This document shows positions 1 to 8,408 of a stretch of 26,425 nucleotides of DNA, one piece after another. Origin of the DNA: CG1-02-35-72 sp045046885 (GTDB taxonomy: Bacteria; Bacteroidota; Bacteroidia; Flavobacteriales; Flavobacteriaceae); assembly GCA_045046885.1 (NCBI GenBank), contig JASFYX010000045.1, forward strand, positions 1 through 26,425. The letters are read 5' to 3'. The position numbers were made by a program, and so were the translations under genes. The notes under the pieces are model-generated. The model did not search any database and was not told the DNA's origin. It worked only from the letters and a program-made list of their open reading frames with translations. Position 1 is the stretch's first letter; the number at the start of each line of letters is the position of its first letter.

Positions 1-69
1 AGGCTGTTATAAAATATAACAAAGGTTGTTAAATTTATAGTCGTTCTAATTATAATTAATAGTATTGTG

Positions 70-77
70 TATATTTG
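70..77 (+). promoter_or_regulatory. Bacteroidota -7 box (TATATTTG) before the S8 protease
   Basis: TATATTTG matches the TAnnTTTG consensus exactly. I see no TTG-type -33 element at the usual 19-nt spacing. The box ends 10 nt before the ATG at 88, so the inferred leader is only about 4-8 nt. Confidence 0.45.
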
Positions 78-87
78 AGACTGAATT

Positions 88-1701
88 ATGAAAAAACTAT
101 TACTTCTTATTTCCCTTTTCTCGGTTTCTTTTGCCTTTTCGCAAGAAGAAGCCGCATGGGTGTATTTTACCGATAAACCCAATCAAGCTACTTATTTGGC
201 AAATCCACTTACTATGTTGACGCAGCGTTCTATTGACAGACGTACAAGGCAAAATATTGTTTTAGACACCAAAGATGTCCCTGTCAGCTCAAGTTATATA
301 AACAGCTTAGATAATACAGCAGGTATTAGTGTAATGGCCAAATCTAAATGGTTGAATGCAGTTTATGTTATAGGTTTTCAATCTGATATAGCAGGACTTA
401 AAACCAAGTTTAGTTTTGTGAGTAGTATCGATTTTGCAACAAATAATCTAAGCTCGTTAAGAAGTGGTAAAGCCAAAACAAAGAAACCTTCAAAGTTCGA
501 AAAAGAAAACACTACTTTTAATTATGGAATTTCGGAGACACAAATACACATGTTGCACGGCGATTATCTGCATGGGCAAAATTTTACGGGTACAGGCATG
601 ATTATTGCCGTTTTAGATGCCGGTTTTCCGGGTGTCAATATCTTTAGTGGTTTTAGCCGATTGCGGACAAACAACCAAATCTTAGGTGGTTATGATTTTG
701 TAGGGCGTAGTACCAATTTTTATACAGGCAGTTGGCATGGTGCCGCTGTTTTATCGACTATGGCGGGTTTTGTTGATGGCAGTTTGGTAGGTACAGCTCC
801 CGATGCTAAATACTACCTTTTTATTACCGAAGACAATAATAACGAAACGCCACTTGAAGAAAGCCTGTGGGTAGAAGCGGCCGAACGTGCCGATAGTTTA
901 GGGGTTGATGTGATTAATACCTCGTTAGGCTATACAACATTCGATCCAACCTATGACGATTATACTTACGCCGATATGAATGGTAGTACCACATTTATAA
1001 GTCGTGGCGCAGAAATAGCTTTTTCGCGCGGTATGATATTGGTCAATGCTGCTGGAAATGAAGGGAATTTGAACAACCCTTGGCATTATATTTCAGCTCC
1101 GGCAGATGCGCCATCGGTGCTGAGTATTGGGGCGGTAGATGCCACACAAACAGCGGCGAATTTTACCTCATTCGGACCTACATCAGACGACCGTATAAAA
1201 CCCGATGTGTCGGCTATGGGAGTCGCCTCTGTTTTGATAAACAGTTCGGGTGTTGTTTCTACTAACGACGGAACGTCCTTTGCTTCACCTATTACAGCAG
1301 GTTTGGTGGCTTGTTTATGGCAAGCCCATCCCAATGCCACAAATGCGCAGATAACACAGGCCATTAAAAATACAGGAAGTTTATTTTCTTCACCCGATGC
1401 ACAATTGGGCTTTGGTATTCCCAATTTCCAAACGGCTCTCACCACTTTAGCTGTTGCCGATGAAAACAGTGTGCAAAAAATGGGAATTTACCCCAATCCT
1501 GTGAGAACGGAATTACATATCAATACAGGGGGTTTAGAAAATATTACAGTTAAAATATATGACGTTCTCGGTCATTTGGTTTTTCAGAAAAGGGATATCG
1601 CAACACAAAGTATTAATCTTTCTTCTTTGAAAAAAGGTGTCTATGTTTTAGCTTTACAATCGGTAAGCCAACAAAAGACTTTTAAACTGATTAAAGAATA
1701 A
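88..1701 (+). CDS. Secreted S8 (subtilisin-family) serine protease with T9SS type A sorting domain
   Basis: A 537-residue exported subtilase. A Sec signal peptide ends near residue 18 (hydrophobic core, then AFSQ). The catalytic triad is visible: Asp177 in AVLDAGFPG, His217 in SWHGAAV, Ser397 in GTSFASPITAG, with the oxyanion Asn probably in VNAAGNEGN. Residues 20-140 resemble a propeptide or N-terminal extension. The C-terminus from about residue 465 (IYPNPVRTELHIN ... LKKGVYVLAL ... KLIKE) is a type A T9SS sorting domain. Known for the family: such proteases cross the outer membrane by T9SS and are surface-attached or released. The substrate is unknown. The next gene begins on the base after this stop codon, so the two are probably co-transcribed and translationally coupled. 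Confidence 0.93.
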   Translation: MKKLLLLISLFSVSFAFSQEEAAWVYFTDKPNQATYLANPLTMLTQRSIDRRTRQNIVLDTKDVPVSSSYINSLDNTAGISVMAKSKWLNAVYVIGFQSDIAGLKTKFSFVSSIDFATNNLSSLRSGKAKTKKPSKFEKENTTFNYGISETQIHMLHGDYLHGQNFTGTGMIIAVLDAGFPGVNIFSGFSRLRTNNQILGGYDFVGRSTNFYTGSWHGAAVLSTMAGFVDGSLVGTAPDAKYYLFITEDNNNETPLEESLWVEAAERADSLGVDVINTSLGYTTFDPTYDDYTYADMNGSTTFISRGAEIAFSRGMILVNAAGNEGNLNNPWHYISAPADAPSVLSIGAVDATQTAANFTSFGPTSDDRIKPDVSAMGVASVLINSSGVVSTNDGTSFASPITAGLVACLWQAHPNATNAQITQAIKNTGSLFSSPDAQLGFGIPNFQTALTTLAVADENSVQKMGIYPNPVRTELHINTGGLENITVKIYDVLGHLVFQKRDIATQSINLSSLKKGVYVLALQSVSQQKTFKLIKE

Positions 1702-2646
1702 ATGACCAACGCTATTACAAAATTATTTGGTATAAAATATCCCATTATTCAAGCGGGAATGATTTGGGTAAGTGGTTATAAATTGGCGGCGGCTGTGAGT
1801 AATGCAGGCGGTTTGGGTTTAATTGGTGCGGGCTCTATGTACCCCGATGTTTTACGCGAACACATCCAGAAATGTAAACGCGCTACCGCTAAACCTTTTG
1901 GTGTAAATGTGCCGTTGTTTTATCCCGAATTAGAAAAAATTGTCACAATAATTATAGACGAAGATGTCAAGATAGTTTTTACATCTGCAGGGAATCCAAA
2001 ATTGTTAACCAAGTTGTTACAAGACAAAGGTATTACGGTGGTTCATGTGGTGAGCAGTGTCAAGTTTGCTTTGAAATCGCAAGATGCGGGTGTAGATGCC
2101 GTGGTTGCCGAAGGCTTTGAAGCGGGGGGGCATAATGGACGTGAAGAAACTACCACTTTTACTTTGATACCTATGGTTAAAGAGCAACTCAATATTCCGT
2201 TAATTGCCGCAGGAGGTATTGGCTCGGGTCGTGGTATGTTGGCGGCTATGGCGCTTGGCGCGGATGGTGTTCAGATTGGGAGTCGGTTTGTAGCGAGTAA
2301 CGAATCGTCAGCCCACCCAAATTTTAAAGAATCGGTCATTAACACATCCGATGGTGGTACAGAATTGACTTTAAAAGAATTGATGCCTGTCCGTCTGATT
2401 AAAAACGAATTTTACAACAGCGTACAAGAATTATACAAGCAAAAAGCTTCGGCAGAACAATTACAACAATTACTAGGACGTGCCCGTGCCAAGAAAGGCA
2501 TGTTTGAGGGCGATTTGGTTGAAGGCGAATTAGAAATAGGTCAAGTAGCTGGATTGATTCATAAAATTATGCCGGCAAAAGCTATTGTTGAAGAGATTAT
2601 AGCAGAATACCACAAGGCCAAGGCCGACCTCTTACAAGGTTTTTAG
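1702..2646 (+). CDS. Nitronate monooxygenase / FabK-like FMN-dependent TIM-barrel oxidoreductase
   Basis: A 314-residue cytosolic flavoprotein of the nitronate monooxygenase/2-nitropropane dioxygenase superfamily, which includes enoyl-ACP reductase II (FabK). Visible motifs are the N-terminal YPIIQAGM, the SNAGGLGLIGAG loop, EGFEAGGHNG with the conserved His144, AAGGIGSGRG (from 169) and GADGVQIGSRF (187-197), which bind FMN phosphate in the family. Length fits. The start is the ATG directly following the protease TAA, with no spacer. Sequence alone cannot separate detoxification of alkyl nitronates from a fatty-acid-synthesis role as FabK, so no symbol is given. It is probably the second gene of a two-gene unit with the unrelated protease. 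Confidence 0.85.
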   Translation: MTNAITKLFGIKYPIIQAGMIWVSGYKLAAAVSNAGGLGLIGAGSMYPDVLREHIQKCKRATAKPFGVNVPLFYPELEKIVTIIIDEDVKIVFTSAGNPKLLTKLLQDKGITVVHVVSSVKFALKSQDAGVDAVVAEGFEAGGHNGREETTTFTLIPMVKEQLNIPLIAAGGIGSGRGMLAAMALGADGVQIGSRFVASNESSAHPNFKESVINTSDGGTELTLKELMPVRLIKNEFYNSVQELYKQKASAEQLQQLLGRARAKKGMFEGDLVEGELEIGQVAGLIHKIMPAKAIVEEIIAEYHKAKADLLQGF

Positions 2647-2723
2647 AATACGTAATTAAGCGTATTGTTATTCCGTCATTTTATAACGTATTTTGAAAAG
2701 TCAACTTTTTAAAAATCACTATT

Positions 2724-3221
2724 ATGACAGCTACTTATTTAAAGCGATTCCTTATTTTTTGTTTTGTACTCACAACAACTTTTGCTTTTGCGCAAAAATC
2801 TAAGTTATACAAAAACAAATCTACAGAAATGCGTGTGAAATTTCCGTGTAATTATACATCATCTGTAACCAAAAAAGAATATTACACTACGTATAAAATG
2901 AAATGTAGTACTTCCGACATATCATATATTGCTACAGTTACGGCTCATAAATTAAAAATGGAGGCTATTAATAAAATGATAAAGGTGTCTTTAGATGCCT
3001 TTACAAATAGTTTTAAAGGAGCCACAACTGTTTACACAAAAGATTGGAAAGTGGGTAAAAAAACAGGAACCAAACGCCAATTGTTGTACAAAGGTAATTT
3101 GCTAAATTATTATATAATAATAAGCAAAAACAAACAGTATCAGCTTATTGTGTTTGGAGATAAAAATAAATCGAACGAAAAAGTAAGGGATGATTTTGTA
3201 AAATCGTTTAAGATATTATAG
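2724..3221 (+). CDS. Small secreted protein of unknown function
   Basis: A 165-residue protein I do not recognise. Residues 1-24 form a signal peptide (LIFCFVLTTTFAFAQ, cleavage after Ala). The mature part is lysine-rich, predicted alpha/beta, with paired cysteines (PCNY and KCST) that could form a disulfide in the periplasm. It has no lipobox and no T9SS domain. The shape (KSTEMRVKFPCN... at the start of the mature part, FVKSFKIL at the end) resembles small periplasmic proteins common in Flavobacteriaceae, but no function follows. It is separated from the upstream oxidoreductase by 77 nt and converges on mdh. Confidence 0.7.
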   Translation: MTATYLKRFLIFCFVLTTTFAFAQKSKLYKNKSTEMRVKFPCNYTSSVTKKEYYTTYKMKCSTSDISYIATVTAHKLKMEAINKMIKVSLDAFTNSFKGATTVYTKDWKVGKKTGTKRQLLYKGNLLNYYIIISKNKQYQLIVFGDKNKSNEKVRDDFVKSFKIL

Positions 3222-3223
3222 AT

Positions 3224-3380
3224 AAAAAAAGCCGTCTAAAAAGTTTTTTTATTGTCATTTTAAGCGTAGTCTAAAAATTTCAATTTTCTAATTATAAAAA
3301 TATTTTAATTTTTAGAGATTCTTCATTTCTCCCGATAGCCATCGGGGCAGAATGACACTTTTTAGACAGCCTGTTTTTTT
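3224..3380. repeat. MITE-like palindromic intergenic element between convergent genes
   Basis: The ends are inverted: GCCGTCTAAAAAG (3231-3243) and CTTTTTAGACAGC (3358-3370) are complementary except for one wobble, flanked by A7 on the left and T7 on the right. A second nested pair is GTCATTTTAAGCG (3254-3266) against the GAATGACA side (3350-3357), and CCCGAT/ATCGGG forms a small hairpin at 3331-3346. The TTCTTC ... GAATGAC part belongs to the dispersed repeats also seen near 8205 and 10915. The fold with terminal A/T runs could terminate transcription from both sides, for the secreted protein gene and for mdh. Confidence 0.6.
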
Positions 3381-3392
3381 AGATAGTTACTT

Positions 3393-4328
3393 TTAAAACA
3401 AGTTCATATCGTCAAAGGTTTTCATAACGGCTCTTACGTGTTCTGCAGATTCTTTAAGTAAAGCCATTTCGTCATCATTGAGTTTAAGCTCAATGATTTT
3501 TTCAATACCGTTTTTACCTAATTTTACAGGAACGCCTAAAGCGATGTTTTCCATACCATACTCGCCATCTAACATAGCGCAAACAGGGAAAATACGTTTT
3601 TGATCTTTAACAATAGCTTCAACCATTTGTGCAGCTGCAGCGCCTGGTGCATACCAAGCAGAAGTGCCTAAAAGATTGACAATTTCGCCACCACCTTTTT
3701 TGGTACGGGCTACAATTTCGTTTATGCGTTCCATTGGTAAGAAATCGGTAATAGGAATACCTCCTACAGTTGTGTAACGAGGTAGAGGAACCATGGTATC
3801 ACCGTGACCACCCATTAAAACAGCCTGAATATCTTTGGGAGAACAGTCTAGCTCTAAAGCTAAAAACGATCTAAAACGGGCTGTGTCTAAAATGCCAGCC
3901 ATACCAAATACTTTTGTAGCGGGCTTTTTAGCAGTTAAATAAGCTGCATAAGTCATTACATCAAGCGGATTTGAAACAATAATAATAATGGCATCTGGAG
4001 AATGTTGTACAATTTGCTCTGTTACCGTTTTTACAATATTGGCATTGGTTGCAATTAAATCGTCGCGAGACATACCCGGTTTTCTAGGAATACCAGATGT
4101 AATTACAACAACATCAGAATTAGCCGATTTAGAATAATCGTTTGTAGAACCCGTAACACGTGTCCCAAAATAGTTTACAGGAGAAGACTCCCAAATATCT
4201 AAAGCCTTACCTTCGGCAAGGTTTTCTTTAATATCTAGCAAAACAACTTCGTTTGCTACTTCTTTTTGTGCAAGAACATTAGCACAGGTTGCACCTACAT
4301 TTCCTGCGCCTACTACTGTTACTTTCAT
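3393..4328 (-). CDS. mdh: Malate dehydrogenase
   Basis: A 311-residue NAD-dependent malate dehydrogenase of the LDH-like MDH group found in Bacteroidota and Chlorobi. It interconverts malate and oxaloacetate in the TCA cycle. The N-terminal Rossmann motif is GAGNVG (7-12), with Asp32 at the end of beta-2 favouring NAD over NADP. Substrate arginines are Arg82 and Arg88 (GIPRKPGMSR) and Arg151 (DTARF), with Asp148. The catalytic His175 is in MGGHGDTMVPLPRY. Full length. It starts 29 nt after the gyrB stop on the same strand, so it is likely transcribed from the gyrB promoter. I see no separate promoter in the short gap. Confidence 0.96.
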   Translation of the reverse strand: MKVTVVGAGNVGATCANVLAQKEVANEVVLLDIKENLAEGKALDIWESSPVNYFGTRVTGSTNDYSKSANSDVVVITSGIPRKPGMSRDDLIATNANIVKTVTEQIVQHSPDAIIIIVSNPLDVMTYAAYLTAKKPATKVFGMAGILDTARFRSFLALELDCSPKDIQAVLMGGHGDTMVPLPRYTTVGGIPITDFLPMERINEIVARTKKGGGEIVNLLGTSAWYAPGAAAAQMVEAIVKDQKRIFPVCAMLDGEYGMENIALGVPVKLGKNGIEKIIELKLNDDEMALLKESAEHVRAVMKTFDDMNLF

Positions 4329-4357
4329 TATATATGATTTAAAATTGTGTTCAAAAT

Positions 4358-6298
4358 TTAAATATCGATATTGGCATATTTTGCATTTTTCTCAATAAAC
4401 TCACGTCTTGGTGGTACGTCATCGCCCATGAGCATAGAAAACACGCGGTCTGCTTCAGAAAGGCTATCAATTGTTACTTTTCTGAGGGTTCTAAATTCTG
4501 GATTCATGGTTGTATCCCATAATTGAGATGCATTCATTTCACCCAGACCCTTGTAGCGTTGGATTCCTGCACTGCCACCCATTTTTTGGTTTATTAAATC
4601 GCGTTGGTCATCGCTCCAAGCATATTCTTTTTTAGCGCCTTTTTTAACGAGGTAAAGTGGTGGTGTGGCAATATATATATGACCACCTTCTATCAATTCT
4701 CTCATATACCTAAAGAAGAATGTTAAAATAAGTGTAGAAATATGGCTGCCATCAACATCGGCATCTGTCATAATAACCACTTTATGATAACGTAATTTTG
4801 ATAGATTTAACTCTTGACTATCTTCTTCTGTACCGATAGAAACGCCTAAGGCGGTAAACATGTTTCTTATTTCTTCATTTTCGAAAACACGATGACGCAT
4901 GGCTTTTTCTACATTCAGAATTTTACCTCTCAATGGTAAAATAGCTTGAAAGGCACGGTCACGTCCTTGTTTGGCTGTACCGCCGGCCGAGTCGCCCTCT
5001 ACCAAAAATATTTCACATTTTTCTGGATCTGTTTCAGAACAGTCACTTAATTTGCCAGGCAAGCCACCGATAGACATTACCGTTTTGCGCTGTACCATTT
5101 CGCGGGCTTTTTTGGCTGCATGACGTGCTTGCGCAGCTAAAATTACCTTTTGGACAATGGTTTTAGCATCGCTCGGATTTTCTTCTAAATAATCTGAAAG
5201 CATTTCAGATACGGCTTGACTTACAGCTGGAGAAACGTCACGGTTACCTAACTTGGTTTTGGTTTGTCCTTCAAATTGTGGTTCGGCAACTTTAACAGAG
5301 ATAATGGCTGTAAGACCTTCTCTAAAGTCATCGCCAGCAATATCAAATTTAAGTTTGTCTAACATACCCGAATTATCGGCATATTTTTTTAGTGTGCTGG
5401 TTAAACCACGTCTAAATCCGCTAAGGTGTGTGCCGCCCTCATGTGTGTTAATGTTGTTGACATAAGAGTGTAAATTCTCTGAATAAGAAGTATTGTAAAC
5501 CATAGCCACTTCTACAGGAATGCCATTTTTTTCGCCTTCTATACTTATCACTTCTTTTATAAGTGACTCTCTAGAGCCGTCTAGATATTTTATAAATTCA
5601 GCAAGACCAATTTCACTAAAAAACTCTTCGTGAATGGTTTCTCCTTTTTCATCTTTATTTCTTTTATCTGTTATTGTTAATCTGATGCCTTTATTTAAAA
5701 ATGACAATTCTCTTAAACGTGTTGCTAAAGTCTCATAATTGTACTCAATTGGCACTTGAAAAATTTCATCATCAGCCATAAACGTGACTTTAGTACCTCG
5801 AATATCTGTTTCGCCAACAACTTTAACAGGATAATCTACTTTTCCTCTTGAATATTCTTGTTGCCAAATTTTACCATCTCTAAAGACTTCGGCTTTTAGC
5901 GCACTTGATAAAGCATTTACAACCGAAACACCGACGCCGTGCAAACCACCAGAAACTTTATAAGAATCTTTGTCGAATTTACCACCGGCACCAATTTTAG
6001 TCATAACCACTTCAAGAGCAGAAACACCTTCTTTTTTGTGAATATCTACAGGGATACCACGACCATTATCTAATACACTTAAAGAATTATCTTCATTTAT
6101 AATAACACCAATCGTATCACAGTGCCCCGCCATAGCTTCATCAATAGAGTTGTCTATAACTTCGTAAACCAAGTGGTGTAAACCTCTTGTACTTACATCT
6201 CCAATGTACATTGATGGGCGCTTGCGAACGTGTTCCATCCCTTCTAAAGCCTGAATACTATCAGCCGAATAATCTTGTTTTTTCATTTCTTCACTCAT
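4358..6298 (-). CDS. gyrB: DNA gyrase subunit B
   Basis: A 646-residue ATPase subunit of DNA gyrase (A2B2), which introduces negative supercoils. The GHKL ATPase domain shows Glu46 (HHLVYEVIDN), DNGRGIP (77-83) and GGLHGVGVSVVNALS (117-131), followed by the transducer with the ATP-contacting QTKTKLGN loop. The TOPRIM domain has EGDSAGG (acidic residue near 434), PLRGKILNVEKA and DADVDGSHI. The C-terminal IQRYKGLGEMN motif contacts GyrA and DNA. Length is typical of Bacteroidota GyrB and nothing is missing. It is the first gene of a probable gyrB-mdh unit. Confidence 0.97.
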   Translation of the reverse strand: MSEEMKKQDYSADSIQALEGMEHVRKRPSMYIGDVSTRGLHHLVYEVIDNSIDEAMAGHCDTIGVIINEDNSLSVLDNGRGIPVDIHKKEGVSALEVVMTKIGAGGKFDKDSYKVSGGLHGVGVSVVNALSSALKAEVFRDGKIWQQEYSRGKVDYPVKVVGETDIRGTKVTFMADDEIFQVPIEYNYETLATRLRELSFLNKGIRLTITDKRNKDEKGETIHEEFFSEIGLAEFIKYLDGSRESLIKEVISIEGEKNGIPVEVAMVYNTSYSENLHSYVNNINTHEGGTHLSGFRRGLTSTLKKYADNSGMLDKLKFDIAGDDFREGLTAIISVKVAEPQFEGQTKTKLGNRDVSPAVSQAVSEMLSDYLEENPSDAKTIVQKVILAAQARHAAKKAREMVQRKTVMSIGGLPGKLSDCSETDPEKCEIFLVEGDSAGGTAKQGRDRAFQAILPLRGKILNVEKAMRHRVFENEEIRNMFTALGVSIGTEEDSQELNLSKLRYHKVVIMTDADVDGSHISTLILTFFFRYMRELIEGGHIYIATPPLYLVKKGAKKEYAWSDDQRDLINQKMGGSAGIQRYKGLGEMNASQLWDTTMNPEFRTLRKVTIDSLSEADRVFSMLMGDDVPPRREFIEKNAKYANIDI

Positions 6299-6336
6299 AG
6301 CAAAAAATCTGATTTTTTAGTTTTTTTAATAACGAA

Positions 6337-6344
6337 CAAATATA
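6337..6344 (-). promoter_or_regulatory. Putative gyrB -7 box (TATATTTG on the minus strand)
   Basis: The minus strand reads TATATTTG, an exact TAnnTTTG match, 38 nt before the gyrB ATG. No clear -33 TTG element is at 19-nt spacing. The predicted leader is about 30 nt and contains T-rich stretches. Confidence 0.5.
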
Positions 6345-6424
6345 AACAATTACAAGCTTAAAACGAAGTGATTTTTTAGGTAATTTTTATAATTATCAAC
6401 AAATATTAATTTCTGTAAAAAGGG

Positions 6425-6463
6425 CTTAAATCGTTTTAAAAGTAGCTTAAAACGGATTTTAAG
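6425..6463 (-). terminator. Probable terminator of the DUF6090 gene pair
   Basis: An imperfect inverted repeat: CTTAAATCGTTTTAA (6425-6439) and TTAAAACGGATTTTAAG (6447-6463). Read on the minus strand it is followed by CCCTTTTT. It lies downstream of the second DUF6090 gene and upstream of the gyrB promoter, which is where a terminator would be expected. The stem is AT-rich and has bulges, so strength is uncertain. Confidence 0.35.
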
Positions 6464-6580
6464 AATTTTTTATTTTGTAAAATAGCCTAAATTAGAAATC
6501 GGCTTTTAGAAGGCAAATTTTGAGATATAATTTTTTATAGCAGTGTTTATTTTTGCTTATAAAATGGCAGGTGTTATGAA

Positions 6581-7393
6581 TTATTTTTTTATTTCACTAC
6601 CTAAAATAGCTAAAATCTCAGCAATCTTTTTTCTTAAAGTGAATGATTGTGTTTCTGCAATGTTGTTTGTAACAATACAACGCACTAAATGATCTTCGTA
6701 ATCGGGTTGATTTAAAAGAATATTGAAATCTTGTGGATACTTTGTTATTCCTATACCACCAGAAGCATATAATTCGCTATTTACTTTTTTATCAATTAGA
6801 AATTTTTTCAAATAATTAGACTTAATTAAATCGTTCCTAGGAGTTCTTAATTGATAATATTTTATAATAAAGGGTATATAAACACTATTTCTATATTTAT
6901 ACCAAGTTTCTTCATTTTCAGTTACTTGAATAACCTCGGTTGTCCAAAATGATAATAATTGTTTTAAATGATTATTTTTAATAAACCGTAGGCTTCCTGA
7001 ACTTGAAAAATCATTAACGATAGGATCAAAAGTGGTATACCCTATGGATGTTGCGATATATTTATCTATGCTGTCTTTAACACGTTTTTTGGGATTATCA
7101 ATGGCATAAATAAGCTGACTTGCTGAATATAATATTCCTTTCCGAATATATATTTTTTGATCTAATTGTTTAAGATTACTTTTAAACTCTGTCTGCAATT
7201 GTTTTAAAACAACTTGCTCTTGCCTACGCTCAATTCTAAACTCGTTAGCATTGTTAATTTGTAAAGCGATGAGAATACCAATAACCACCAGTACAATTTC
7301 ACCAATGGCGTATTTTAAGTAATTTGCTGTGCGTGTAGCAGATGGTTTTTCTGAAACTAGTTTTTTTCTGATGTTGTTAAAGAGTTTTGCCAT
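6581..7393 (-). CDS. DUF6090 family single-pass membrane protein (second of pair)
   Basis: A 270-residue protein with the DUF6090 N-terminus: MAKLFNNIRKKLVSE, then one hydrophobic segment at about residues 28-46 (IGEIVLVVIGILIALQINN). The long C-terminal part looks helical and probably faces the periplasm: a basic region (RIERRQEQ) after the membrane segment, then helices rich in Lys, Ile and Asn. No function is established for this family, which is common in Flavobacteriia, often in tandem. It lies 44 nt after the paralogue at 7438-8190. The first 45 residues match that paralogue almost exactly, while the rest does not resemble it. Confidence 0.8.
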   Translation of the reverse strand: MAKLFNNIRKKLVSEKPSATRTANYLKYAIGEIVLVVIGILIALQINNANEFRIERRQEQVVLKQLQTEFKSNLKQLDQKIYIRKGILYSASQLIYAIDNPKKRVKDSIDKYIATSIGYTTFDPIVNDFSSSGSLRFIKNNHLKQLLSFWTTEVIQVTENEETWYKYRNSVYIPFIIKYYQLRTPRNDLIKSNYLKKFLIDKKVNSELYASGGIGITKYPQDFNILLNQPDYEDHLVRCIVTNNIAETQSFTLRKKIAEILAILGSEIKK

Positions 7394-7437
7394 AGTTAAT
7401 TTTATAAAGAAATTAATTATTGTTTAAGTGGGGTATG

Positions 7438-8190
7438 TTATTTGTTTTCTCTTAAATAATAATCGATTCTTGTTAATATATTTGTTGCCATTTCTTTTTG
7501 ATCCTTCATCCAATTATAAGATATGCTTCGCCAATGGAGCGATTTGGCTATAGCATTTCTAATTAACCTATCGTTACGTATTTCATTATAGTCAAAATCA
7601 TACACTATGCTATTGGTATCTGTATAGGTTTGATCAAATTTAGAAGCAACATCTTGTATAGAAATAGCTTGTAAAGATTCGCCCAATTTGCTAATAATAT
7701 CATTGTTAGATTTTGTTGTTTCAATATAATTTAAGTAATCTTGATTTAGTACTTTATCAATACGCATTAGCGTGCCATTTGCAATATTAATGTCATTTCT
7801 TTGTGTGTTTTTATTAAGAGGTGTCAGTACTTGTAAATTATTAAAAGCGAGACTGATAAATTCATATTCATTGTGATTAATTTTAGAATTGGTATTAAAT
7901 AATTGTAATGTTTTCTTTAGGTTGTTATTAATTTTTAGATAGGATGATTGTCTCTTAACCAAAGATGTTGTGTCTATAGATATTTCGGTTTTTAAACTTT
8001 TTAAAAACTCAATATCGGTTAAATGTTGTTTTCTATTTTCATTCCAATTATTAATACTCAAAGCAATGAGAATACCTATAACTACTAAAACAATTTCACC
8101 AATGGCATATTTTAGATAGTTTGCGGTACGATTTGCAGAAGGCTTTTCTGAAACCAGTTTTTTTCTGATATTGTTAAATAGTTTGGCCAT
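7438..8190 (-). CDS. DUF6090 family single-pass membrane protein (first of pair)
   Basis: A 250-residue DUF6090 protein. The N-terminus MAKLFNNIRKKLVSEKPSA and the membrane segment IGEIVLVVIGILIALSINNWNENRK are the family signature. The remainder is predicted helical and probably extracytoplasmic. It is first in a two-gene minus-strand unit with the paralogue at 6581-7393. Its coding DNA for the N-terminal 45 residues differs from the paralogue mostly at third codon positions, so the shared segment is held by selection on protein rather than by recent copying. Function unknown. A role as a membrane-anchored partner or sensor would be a guess. Confidence 0.8.
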   Translation of the reverse strand: MAKLFNNIRKKLVSEKPSANRTANYLKYAIGEIVLVVIGILIALSINNWNENRKQHLTDIEFLKSLKTEISIDTTSLVKRQSSYLKINNNLKKTLQLFNTNSKINHNEYEFISLAFNNLQVLTPLNKNTQRNDINIANGTLMRIDKVLNQDYLNYIETTKSNNDIISKLGESLQAISIQDVASKFDQTYTDTNSIVYDFDYNEIRNDRLIRNAIAKSLHWRSISYNWMKDQKEMATNILTRIDYYLRENK

Positions 8191-8204
8191 AGTTATATTG
8201 TTTT

Positions 8205-8290
8205 GTCTTTTCGAAATGAGCCCACCAAGGTGGATGATTGAGAAATCTCACTATGAGATACCTCGACTCCGCTCGGTATGACAGTTACGG
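8205..8290. repeat. Dispersed intergenic repeat (CTCGACTCCGCTCGGTATGACA type)
   Basis: An intergenic segment with small hairpins, CCACC/GGTGG (8222-8233) and ATCTCA/TGAGAT (8245-8259), then CCTCGACTCCGCTCGG and TATGACAG. Its right side has the same layout as the repeats at 3310-3357 and 10922-10952: a CTTC/CTCGA-like stretch, a CCGCTCGG/GCGTTCGG core, and ATGACA or ATGATG at the end. It lies upstream of the DUF6090 pair. Confidence 0.5.
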
Positions 8291-8354
8291 TTTTACAAAA
8301 TATTTTGATGCTTTTTAGTTTTTGATTTTTTCAAAGATAGCTTTTTTAAATAAA

Positions 8355-8383
8355 AATAGACCAATCTATATGATTGGTCTATT
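8355..8383 (-). terminator. asnB terminator
   Basis: A perfect 11-bp inverted repeat, AATAGACCAAT (8355-8365) and ATTGGTCTATT (8373-8383), with a 7-nt loop. On the minus strand the second arm runs into TTTTTATTT. It lies 25 nt beyond the asnB stop, a good intrinsic terminator position. Confidence 0.7.
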
Positions 8384-8408
8384 GGTTAATAGTTTAATTT
8401 AAGCAGTT

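Noticed and set aside
1086..1445. 119-codon minus-strand ORF over the S8 protease
   Set aside because: Antisense shadow of a well supported gene with catalytic motifs; no own signals.
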